A DNA stretch of 37,925 nucleotides from Amoebophrya sp. AT5.2 (lineage: Eukaryota > Sar > Dinophyceae > Syndiniales > Amoebophryaceae), in NCBI GenBank assembly GCA_005223375.1, contig RXOD01003907.1, positions 1 to 37,925 of the forward strand, written 5' to 3'. The notes below the pieces were generated by a model. The model saw only the letters and a list, made by a program, of their open reading frames with translations. It was not told the origin of the DNA and searched no databases. This document shows, piece by piece, positions 21,522 to 31,114 of the stretch. Every line of letters starts with the position of its first letter. Within the stretch, counting starts at the first letter, position 1. The position numbers and the translations under genes are program-made.

Positions 21522-22949
21522 TCATTTATTCCTCGCGGATGCCGAGCTCGCGCTGCTTCTGGCGGACCGCACCGCCTGTATGATGTTCAGATCCCGTGGC
21601 GTTTCGTCCGGTTGCAGGATTGTGGAGTACCGCGTCACCTCCGGGTAGTACGGCGGGTAGACCTGGGAATATGTATATGAAAAGTTTCTATATCACAAGT
21701 TTCAGAGTCGTGCGGCATTCGAAAAGGGCAAAACTCCAGGCGAATACAGCTACCTTCCCTAGCTGCGGCTGGTAGAACAAGTCCTTGTCTTCCTTCCACT
21801 TCGGTTTCCAGCCGCCGTAGCCCTTTATGCCGCGGCGCCACCCGTTGTGTCCGCGTGTTTCGCTTGGTTTGTTCGCCGCCCACGTCGTTACCTCGTGCGT
21901 GGCATTCGCGTGCCGCTCCTCGCTTTCATTCAGCTTCATCTGCTCCCCCACGCGCAGCCGCTGCCGAAACCTATCGAATTTGTCAATAGCGGTGGGTTCA
22001 AGACGAGGTGGACGTCATGATGCAAGAGGGCTTCTATAAAAGGACAAAGATGTTGTCTCATTCTGAAAGAATCGGTACTCCGTTCCGTTGCCGTAGGGTG
22101 GTCCCTCTTGGTGCGTCATTCCGTGCGTGGCGGGGGTCCAGTGCTTGTAGGCCTGGTCCTGCCACGTACCCTGCGGACAGCGTATCGTAAACGAGGCCGT
22201 GGACTGCCGGAACCCGTTTTCCGTCGGCCTGCGCCGCTTGTCCTGCGCAACCTCGGCGTACTCGTTTGCGGTGGAGTAACCGAGCCCGTACCTGCGCACA
22301 GTGACATTGGCTACAAAAAATGAAGCAGCTGAAGTTTTGGATCTATCACGGACCCGGTCCGTCGTAAACAATGCAATCGGCAACCTAAGAAATGTAGGTG
22401 GTCTCTACTGGTGCTGAGCCGGGACGGACGACGGTCGCAGCATATTAGACGCGTGGTGTATAAGTACAACTCAAGTTGCAGAACAAGAGACAGTCTCGCG
22501 AAACGAGAAATGACACGCAGTACACGTTCTCTGCGGCTTTCCCGCGGATGTGGCCTGTGTACCCCGGTATGCTGGTCCACACCGGCGCGGTGTTGCCGAG
22601 GATGTCGTGCAGAGACCCCTGCCGGTGCGGCCGGCAGTCGGTCATGTCTGTCGCAGCGTCGCATTAAGTTCAAGTTTTCCTTTTCCTTCTGTTAGAAAGT
22701 TACGTTCGGTTAGTTCTGATTGTTGTACTGGTTTTGTGCGTGGGCGGAAACACGACACGCGAATCTTTTGATCTACTTAAAATCAGTACCTCGCACTTCC
22801 GGGTTGCCATCTGTGGGACGGAGTCTCCGCTTCGTGATCGTGGTCATGTAAGGCGCTGTGTGCGTCACATCCTTGTTCAGCTGGCACGGGTCAAAATTGA
22901 ACGGGTGGTGCCTGTGCCGATGATGAAGCGATGGTATGGGCGCGACCAT
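21522..22949 (-). CDS. PGYTGHI-motif protein, ciliary microtubule inner protein-like
   Basis: A 284-residue protein from five short exons in phase: 22949-22790, 22647-22524, 22291-22079, 21970-21754 and 21662-21522 (donors GTACTG, GTACTG, GTACCG, GTAGCT). The ATG at 22949 opens MVAPIPSLHH. Early residues read NKDVTHTAPYMTTI; then IPGYTGHIRGK (about 80-90) runs into AAENVYG, a motif combination found in small Tyr/Pro/Gly-rich proteins of the ciliary lumen such as the FAM166/CIMIP2 group. The middle is rich in aromatic, Gly and Asn residues (for example QAYKHWTPATHG) with no membrane helix. The C-terminus is VYPPYYPEVTRYS then a Ser/Ala/Arg tail. Family identity is by motif only. The RSP7-like gene elsewhere in the window fits a flagellated organism. 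Confidence 0.78.
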
Positions 22950-24413
22950 CTATATAAATCGTGTAGTCAACAACCGATCCGATCGATCAACATCGACAAT
23001 CAAGTAATCGAAAAAGAGTACGCCCTGACTTCGTTTGTGTCAGCGCCTCCGCGAAACGTGACTGGAAGGGGTTCTCGGATCTCGACGTTCTTCGACCGGT
23101 CGCGGTCGCACGCGTGGTAATTGTCGATCGACCATGCTCGCCTGTTTTATTTGTAGCACTTTTTGTCGAGACAGAGGAGAATCGGATTAGGAGGTTGCAT
23201 CGGAAAAACGACTCGAAGCTCGATCGCCAGATGAAACGACGACCACTCAATCGAAGGTTTGCATTTCTGTTTCCCAGCGTTATCTTCCGATGTCAGTACG
23301 TGCTTGGTGCGGCGACGTGGGGATCCTCGATGGAGGGGTCCTGCGTTCGCGAGTGCCACACAAGGCTTTTCAGCCGCCCCTGCGGAATGAAGTTCCGCGG
23401 TGTTATTCGCTTGCTCTTCGGACCCGGCATCGTGAATCTGCTGGTCACTCAGCCGAAGGGCGGACGCGCCTCGACGACAACTGGATCAGATTGTCGCGCT
23501 TTCGTCCCTTTCGCTTCGTCTGCCGAGAAGTTTGTTTTCGCGCAACAGAGACCGCTGCGCGCACACCGAGAACGTCGAACTCTTTTTTCTTTTCGGCCGC
23601 GGACGGTTTCAGTGCTGAACGTCGTGTAGAGAGAAGCAAGTAGTAGCTACTTTCCTCGCGCTGTGTTTACTTTGTCAGCCAGCGTAAGAAGGTCGTGAGG
23701 CTGCTCGGCGGCGCTCATTCCCGCTGCATCTTCATCCTAATCGTGTGTATGTCGTCCTGTGCTGCAGAACTGTAGCTCTACGTCGTTGATCTCGTCTGCA
23801 AAAATCTTTGCTTGTCTTACCTTGCCAAAACGTCCAATTTCATTTACCGATTGCGGCGATATCAATTTCATGGGTACAAGGCAAGCGCTCAAAAATCTCG
23901 CCACGAATACAACGAATACCAACTAGTCGCAGACCGGCGATTCGACCTACGGGCTCTCACACGACGACTGCGCTCTTGCATTGCGAAATCAATGCGGAAA
24001 ATCAATCTCTCCTCGATGGTCTCAACGGGTTGGATCCAGATTCGGGCTGCCGCACTAATGCCGCGAACAACAACTCCATTGCGTTTTTCGTTCTCCACAT
24101 CATGCCAGTTTTGCATGTCGGTTCGCAGCTGGGATTTTTTCGCGTTGTCGCTCCTTCATTTGCGGTAGGAAGATGAAGTAGAGGGGTTAATCGAAGAGCA
24201 GGCCCCGCCGCGCCATGAGCATGCACATGGTCGATAGGTTTCGACCTGCACTCGCACTCCTCGCTTCATTTCCTGGTCTCACTCGCGACCGTTGAAGGTA
24301 GTGTCGATGTCGTTAGTTTTCTTTTCGGGGATCTTGCAGTTTTGCTTTTGCTGCGTAGCAAGCGGCAGTGGTCCGTTTGCTTTACATAAAAAGGACATCA
24401 ATATAGCCTGTAG
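22950..24413. other. Intergenic stretch, no gene seen
   Basis: About 1.46 kb between the microtubule-inner-protein-like start and the importin stop. A 171-codon plus-strand frame (23114-23629) lacks motifs and is unlikely to be coding. TATATA near 22952-22957 lies just upstream of the ATG at 22949, probably in the 5' UTR or core promoter. Confidence 0.5.
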
Positions 24414-26693
24414 CTAAGATGTCCCCAGCATCGCGCCGCCTTCATCTCTAGACTCCGTCGGCGCCCCGAAGGAAAACTGCATGTTCATCGTTCCCCCGCC
24501 AGCCCCTGCTGCCCCAAGCGAGCCGCCAAAGGCCACCGCTTCGTTTCCGAGCCCCGCAGCCAGCATTCCGTTTTCCATGCCGTCGCCGTCCTCGTCGAAG
24601 TACCTTCGCAGGAGTAAATCCGCGCTCTGCCCGACCTCTGGGGCTATTCCTGTCGCGTCCCGCACGTTCCGCAGCTTTTCCACCGCGTCGCACTCCTGCA
24701 TGATTGTCGTAAACTTCACCGGGTCGCCGCCCGTGAGCGTGATGCCTCGTTCCAGGACGAACCGGATGCCCTCTACCACGGCGTTGATCACGCGCTTGTC
24801 GAACAGATTGTCAAGCATCTGGCAGAGATTCTGCAAACACCCCCGCTCCAGCATGTACTGAAGCTGCTCAGGAGTCCCGGATGCCAACGCGTTGCGGACG
24901 GCCCAGGTAATCTGTAGAGGCGAGATGGAGGTCCACGTGTGGTATAGGAAAGAGCTCGCAGACGCTGCAAGAAAAACTTCTTGGGATCGCAATAAAACCA
25001 AATGCTGAGTACCCTGAAGAAGCCAACCGAGCCAGTCGTGATTGTGTTTGACGGAAAAGATATAAATATGAATTTTCTCCTACCTCTTTCTTCACGTCGA
25101 AGTCTGCGGTTGGCCACAGCCTGATCATTTCCGCCATCACGTTTTGCGCGATCACTTTCTCGATTTGTCTCGGCGTTCCCGCCGTGATGTTCGAGAGGCA
25201 CCAGCAGGCTTCCTTTCTTATGTGCTTCTTGTCGTGCGACAGGAGCGCGCTCAGCTGCGGCAGGGCGTTGCAGTCGATGATGAAGTCGGTCTGCCGGTCG
25301 TCGCCCACGCAGATGTTTCCGACCAGTCTTAGCGCGGGGATCACCACCAGGTAGTCCGTGTGGCCCAGCAGCTCGCACGTCTTCTTGCACACGCCGGCGT
25401 TGATGATCGCGTCCACGCGGTCGGACACCCGGTCCCCGTCGCAAAAGTACGCGAGCGCCCAGCTGGCGTCGATCACCACCTCTAGGTCCTGGTGGTAGAT
25501 GAGCAGCTGCAGCACGGAAAGCGCCGGGGTGATGGCCTCGTAGGGAGGGGGCGGACGCCCGCGGCACAAATTGCTGATCGCCCAAGTCGCGTTGCGCAAC
25601 AGGTCCATGCTGGTTTGAATTTCAGGAAGCGATAGAGCGGCTTTTGCTTTCCTTCGCTGGGCGAAGTAACACCGATTGGACATGATCGATTCTTCGACCT
25701 AAGAGCAACGCGAATGCATTCGATAGTATTCCTACCAGGAGCTCGACGAAAATTACCTGTGAGAGTGCTTGATCGACTCGAGGATGGGCGCAAGTCCGCC
25801 GGCGTTGAGCACCAGGTCCCGTGTTAACGTGCAGTCTCCCGCGATATTGCCCAGGCCCCAGATGGCCTGCTCGCGCACCTCCGAGCCCTTGCTGTTCAGG
25901 AGCTTCACGAAAACCGGGATCCCGCCGGCGTCGATCACTACCTGCGTCTGCTCCCGGGTTCCCGACGCAATGTTCGTCAGCGCCCACGCACACTCAAACA
26001 CGATTTTGCTCCATTTCTCACCCACCTCCTCGCCGACACCAGGGGTGCCCACAGGGTCCAGTTTCAGCAGCTCGATCAACAGCGGAACCACACCGCTGTC
26101 GATTACCTGTGGGGGTGGACAAGGTACACAGTTTATCGCAATTGTGGGTTCTGTGCAGTTTTTGGTCGTGTCAGTGAGTTACAACGGGGAAGTTGCCAGC
26201 TGTAGAAAAAGGCGGAAGTAGTAGGTACCGTCTGAATCGGCGGATTTTGTTCTATGCTGAGCAGCTTGCGCACTTCGTGCACGCCGTCGTAGAGCTTGTT
26301 CTCGTCTCGTGCATGGCTCGTAATTTGCGCTATCAGCCCGGGGAGCATTTCCCGCGCTCGTACGTCCGCCGCGTTCCCTGCCGGGAAGATGTTTACTGGC
26401 CCTCCGTGCCCGCCGCCTGACGACGACGCGGCGCCGCTACTGCCGGCCGTGATTCCGTTTGTTGTTCCCCCCGCACTATTCAGTATCTGCATCTGCGGGT
26501 CAACACCAGCGACCGCTCCCGCCGTCGAGCCCTGCAAGAGCTGCTGCCGCTTGGCCGCGAGTTGGGCGTTTTTCTCCGTCTTGCGGATCTGGACCTCCTC
26601 ATCCTCCCGGCGCCGGCGGAAGTCGTCGCTGTCGATGCCCTTCTTGTAGTTCTTGCGCCTGCTCTGATACCGTTCGGACGGGTCGAGCTCCAT
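24414..26693 (-). CDS. Importin subunit alpha (karyopherin alpha)
   Basis: Nuclear import adaptor that binds classical nuclear localisation signals and couples them to importin beta. Four exons in phase, 26693-26229, 26106-25757, 25609-25084 and 24911-24414, give 612 residues. The ATG at 26693 was chosen over upstream frame extension because it opens the importin-beta-binding domain, [19 protein letters not shown], followed by [15 protein letters not shown]. Armadillo repeats follow, with the family's Trp/Asn ladder: [60 protein letters not shown] and [12 protein letters not shown]. The protein is longer than the usual 520-550 because of a Gly/Ser/Ala-rich insertion between the importin-beta-binding domain and the first repeat (about 55-100) and a Gly/Met-rich tail. 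Identity is secure. Confidence 0.96.
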
Positions 26694-27911
26694 GTTGCCG
26701 GAAAATCCGTTTTGATCAACTAGTACCCGTTCGACTCCTCTCACGGGTCAACGGCTTTGGATTTCGACTTTCCGATTGGCCGCTTGGACTTGGGCTCGGG
26801 CTCGGAAAAAGTTCGGTACAGGTCAATTGCTCGACGCCTGAATCGGGACTCGATGTGCAGCTCGCACAACTACTCGCTTTTGAGCCTCCTCCTCGGGCTC
26901 GTTCTTGCCGCAGTTCGCCGCCGCCGATTCTCAGGCTACTGAAAAGGCTGTCAAACGACCCGAAGATGCAACGGCAGTGGACGAGTCGACGGCCCACTAC
27001 TTACTCGTGGATGTAGACGCAGCGACCAGCCGCAGAATGTTCAGGATTTCGTCTCTGGTGCCGCTCGGACGGTTCGAAATGCATGACGGTCCAGACTCGA
27101 GTGCACCACTACGGAGCCGTAGCTTGTCGTCCGCTTGCGAGCTTCTGCAGGTGAAGTTCCCGTGGTTGGCCCCGAAGCGAAGCTACGAGTGCGATAGCCT
27201 ATGCGAGCATGGAAGGGTCCATCGACCTCCAACATCAACCGATAATTAGCCTGGTACGAATGAGTGTTGCCGTGCTGTGATGTACAGTCTTATCTAGCCA
27301 GGCCCTTTCAGGGGCGTAGCAGGAGTCTGGCGCACGGCTTTTGTTTTCGTGCCACATCTCAAATCTCTAAATAGAGCTCGCTGAAAGTGTAGCCCACGTA
27401 TGAAGAAACGACTGTGTGCGGCCAATCGATGAGTTCGATCATGCAAAATGGTGAGGTCATCATTTTAGCCTGTGACAACTGACGATTTGGTAGTGTACGA
27501 GCGTAGCTGTAACTTGTGATCCATCGAGCGCTGTGTTGAAAAAAACGGATTTCAGAATTCTGCTGATCACGAGACGGCAAAGCGATCGGACGGAGCAGGC
27601 ACAGGGACGCGAAAACTACGAAGAACTCTCGACCACCACATCTGCTGCAGCGCACTACCGCGAGGGAGGCACCAGAGAGCTGGAGCCAGCTTTCGCAGTT
27701 CACTGGCAAACGTCGAAAACAAAAGGGTCGGCGCGTTCAACTACACGCTCGAGGAAATCCATCGGGCGCGCTTCCATCTTCCACTGATATATGCACTAAA
27801 TCATTTCACACTTCTTAGTTTACTTTCGATCTACGGCCTGTATTTCTGGGTGAGACAATCTATTCATTAATAGGTTGAGCGTCTTGAAAAAAAGACCACG
27901 GCCGCGTGTTC
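26694..27911. other. Intergenic stretch holding a rhodopsin relic
   Basis: About 1.2 kb between the importin start and the stop of the 690-residue rhodopsin. Besides the relic at 26806-27056 I found no exon. The part from 27060 to 27911 shows no convincing rhodopsin similarity. Confidence 0.5.
26806..27056 (-). pseudogene. Relic of the E-F loop segment of the large rhodopsin
   Basis: Decayed copy of part of the neighbouring rhodopsin exon (29109-29285). The strongest blocks are cgcagaatgttcaggat (27031-27047, identical to 29260-29276), gaagatgcaac, ttcggtacaggtc and actcgatgtgcagctcg (parent: attcgatgtgcagctcg). On the minus strand these encode DEILNILR and, in another frame, ELHIESRF...DLYRTF, against DEILNILRQIG and ELHIESQF...DLYRTF in the intact gene. 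The copy has an in-frame stop soon after the first block, frame changes, and about 75 extra bases in its middle. No start, helices or splice sites remain. It is in the same orientation as the parent, so it came from a local duplication or is the remnant of a further tandem gene. Confidence 0.8.
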
Positions 27912-30327
27912 TCAACTGGCCGCGAATATTTCGTCACTCGTTTCTTTTGGGATGCTTACTCCAAGGACATCGCTCGTCGGCGGTGCCGGTGCAGACGCGT
28001 CACCGGTTCTCTGATGGCCCTTCCGCCAGTCCTTGTTGTCGTTCGACGTTTCGGCTTGATATTCGCCCACTGTTGCCCAGGCATCTTCCCAACGACCATC
28101 CTCTTCCCAGCGGCCCGCGCCCGTCCAGGTTTTCGTTGTCTTGTTCTCGGTCCACGACCAGTCATAACCACCCTTTTCCACGTTTCCGTCCGCCGCGTCC
28201 TCGCCCGAACTTGAATGCCATCCCGGGTCTACCGCTATTGGTCGGCCGCCAGAGACCGACCCGAAAACGTAATCAGCGGCACTACCAGGGCCACTCACTC
28301 CTCCGCCGTGGGGCAGCTGCCGTTCCTCGATCTCGGCTCCCGGCATTGTCCCCAAATTTCGGAAGCCCGCTGGCGGGGAGCGGAACTGGAAGAAATTTCT
28401 CGGCAGCGCCGCCATCAGCCCGCCCTCGTGTCCTCGTGGATAGTTGTTTTTTCCGTCGAAGATCGTGGCTGCTGTAGGAGGAGCACTCCCCCAGGAAGTG
28501 GGACCCACTGCGGCCGCTGCTGGCCCTCGTCCCGCTCCCTGTGACCGGGTGCGGAAAATGGATGTTTGGTTACTGGAAGATGTCGAGTTCTTTGTTCCAC
28601 CAGTGGAGCAAAATCGCCACCCACCGCCCGAACCCGGGCCGCCTCCGGTTTGGCGTAGCCCCCCGCCGACCACGCCCCGCAGCCGCCGCGCGCCCTCTCG
28701 CTCCGACGCGGCCTTCGCCTGCCGCTCTTTCGAGTCCTCATCCAGGTCCAGCCAGTTGAGCAGGTCCCCCTGGAACCGCTTTCCCACGATGCCCCTGCTC
28801 CGGAGTTCCCGCATCCACTGCTGCAGGATGGCGTTCTCCGCCCGCCACACCCCGAACTCTTCCTGGATCTCTTCCTGCTCCTCGCTGCCGGCCGCGGAGA
28901 AAACGGCAATCGCAAAGAAAACCTTGTTCACCAGGTCGCCGATGTTGTACAAACCGTGCATGGAGTTCACGGAGTGCAGGTCGTCGCCGCTACTTTTCGC
29001 CTCCTCCCAGAAGTACTTCGAGAGCAGCGGCCGCAGGGGGTACAGCGACCATCCGAACAGCAGGATGTACCGGAGCTTTTCGAAAGCGACCACCGCCACG
29101 GGCTTCTGGAAGGTTCGGTACAGGTCCTCCTCGTTGAATTGCGATTCGATGTGCAGCTCGAGCAGCTCCTCGACCGACAGCGATGATGCTGTGGTCCTTG
29201 AAGATGCAACTGCGCCGGACAACGGTCCACTGCTTCCGGACGTGGACGTCCCGATCTGTCGCAGAATGTTCAGGATCTCGTCGTCGGCGGATTGTTCGGC
29301 CGGAACCGCACTGTTGATTTCGCCCCTGCTGCGCCCACCACCGCCACCGCCTCTGCCACCACCTCCCTCACGCCGGAGTATTTTCCTCCGGAGGTTCCGC
29401 AGCCTCGCTTCCTCCCGCTCGCGCTTTTCCTCGCACTCGGCGAGAAAAATCTTGGCCTTGTCGGCGGCGATGTTGTTTGCGAACTTGGCACATTCCCCGA
29501 AGTAGACCTCGTAGACAATGAACAAAAATCCGCTCGCCGACATCGCAAATGCGGGCAGCAGCGCCGTCAGTTCAAGGGGGAGAGAGCCCTTGCTTGCGAT
29601 TTTTTCATATACGCAATTAGTCAATCACTCAACGCGCTGCGCGAAGTGTTGCACGTCAGTCTGGGACCTAGATGCAGGGCAACCTACGCATCGGCTACGC
29701 AAAGTGAACCCTATCGGGACCAGGACAACGGAGGTCAGAAAGCACTTAGTGAGCAGTCACCGCGTAGTCAAATTCTGAAAATCGCAAGTGGGTTATTTCG
29801 CCCGTAGGCTAAATCTCGCCTGTTTCCCCCATGTAGCCAAAAGCGAGCATGGCCCAGGCTGCGACCAAAATACGCCCGCAGACTGCTGCTGTCACGTGCG
29901 CCACCCGAGAGGGCGGCGTCGCGATCCGGAGCAGCAGGTAGAAATTGATCAACTGCAGCGGAATGGTCACCACCCTGGTTTTCGTCGTATTTCCGAATCT
30001 ACAGTATCCTAGACGTGGTCCCATGATGAAAAATTTCTTTATGTATCGCAACATACATCAACATTCTCATTCATTTTCATACCAGTACCAGTCCATGTAT
30101 CTCGCTGCGGCCTCTACTTTCTTCACGCGGTCCCATTCGCTGAGCATTTCTTTGTACAGCAGGTACGAGATACCCGTGACCGCCCCCACAAGCGCCATCA
30201 CTGCCGTCCACGGCTTGGGCACGAGACAGGCCTGGAGAAAAGAGAAGGCGGACATGGCCAGCATCGCGCTCGTGAGCAGGTTGAAGCTGTTCCCCACATG
30301 GTCGTCGGGGTCGCGAGGCGAGGCCAT
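27912..30327 (-). CDS. Large rhodopsin with cytoplasmic E-F insertion and long C-terminal tail
   Basis: Microbial-type rhodopsin of about 690 residues, more than twice the usual size. Exons 30327-30089, about 29974-29818 and about 29588-27912. The first junction (GTACTG...CCAG, phase 2) rebuilds RYMDW; the second is non-canonical (see the intron entry). All seven helices are present. Helix C is RYMDWVVTIPLQLINFYLLL, with counterion Asp79, Thr83, Gln87 at the blue-tuning site and Asn90 where pumps have the donor Glu. Helix F has LFGWSLYP. Helix G has IGDLVNKVFF, with Asp350 and Schiff-base Lys354. Between helices E and F lie about 130 extra residues (about 164-297): a charged coiled coil, a Gly run and a Ser-rich, acidic stretch. 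After helix G come about 327 residues: a Glu-rich helical block, Gly/Ser-rich linkers and a Trp-rich motif. Both additions face the cytoplasm. A signalling or scaffold role is inferred; no enzyme domain was recognised. Confidence 0.85.
29589..29817 (-). other. Non-canonical intron with near-terminal inverted repeat
   Basis: The interval must be removed to join helix D (GYMGETG) to helix E (ELTALLPAF), because a TAG follows GEI at once. There is no GT between the end of helix D and that stop. Phase-compatible solutions use a GA donor (GGC then GAGATT, acceptor GCAAG before GGC) or a neighbouring GA site; the AG-GC site at 29820/29819 does not match the acceptor phase. A perfect 11-bp inverted repeat, 29593-29603 and 29778-29788, lies near both ends, and GGC flanks both junctions. 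Boundaries are uncertain by a few bases. Confidence 0.65.
29593..29788. repeat. 11-bp inverted repeat pair inside the rhodopsin intron
   Basis: The arm cttgcgatttt at 29593-29603 is the exact reverse complement of aaaatcgcaag at 29778-29788. The arms sit about 5 and 30 bases inside the inferred intron ends. Confidence 0.9.
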
Positions 30328-31114
30328 TTTGCCGACTTACCTTACGACTCTCTCGATGGATCACTCTATAGATGATGGAAGTCGTGACGAGAACAGCTAT
30401 AGCTGCGTGGCAAGACGAGATCTGATCTTCACTCCTGCTGCGCCGTTTACTTCGCTTTTATTTGCTGGCCACGGTCCGGGTGTCTACCACATTCTTCGCA
30501 GTTCGTTGCTTCACTCCTACCTGTATGCCTCCCCACAGGGAAATCACAGTGAGACCTTCTCTTTTTCATTTGCGCTGAGGTGGACACCCCCGCAGCGTAA
30601 TAGAAATCACGCCGATGTCACGGTCGTGCCGTTGCTCCTTACAATGAAAGTCGTGCTGCTCTTCAACGAGCATCTCCCAGCTGCGCGTCAGCGTCTGTTT
30701 ATGACGGGCAACTCTTGCTCTGTGCATATCTGTCGCCCCTTGCGCGATTCGTTGTGCTGATGAGCGTGCCAAAGGATTTTATACAGATTGATTCACCGCG
30801 ACTACGTACAGTGTGACAAGCTTTGCGCAGGGACGTCCATCTTATGTGTCCGCGCGCCTCAGCTTGCACGTCCTGATGCCTCATGTCCTTGTGTCACCAC
30901 GTGCTAAAGTGCGTCCGATCGTGTGCAGCTCCTTTTGTTTAGGTCACAATTGTCTGTCAACAGCAGCTTTCGCGCCATCAGATGAGCGGTCTGTTTACTG
31001 AGTTGTTCACTCGCATGGATGTTGACCTTCGCGACATGCCAAAGAGGACTCTCGTCATCTCCCTCGCACTATAAAGAGAAGTTTCCGGCAATCGATAAAC
31101 CGTGCAAACCTTCT
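30328..31114. other. Intergenic stretch, no gene seen
   Basis: About 790 bases between the large rhodopsin start and the hydroxylase stop. A plus-strand frame crossing from the rhodopsin exon has no motif and is a shadow. Confidence 0.5.

Noticed and set aside
28444..29505. A 353-codon plus-strand frame
   Set aside because: Antisense to the rhodopsin exon that encodes helices F and G and the retinal lysine.
29778..29820. A GC-AG reading of the unusual rhodopsin intron (AG then GCGAGA)
   Set aside because: The donor would be phase 1, but the available AG acceptors before helix E are phase 0 or 2, so the frame breaks.
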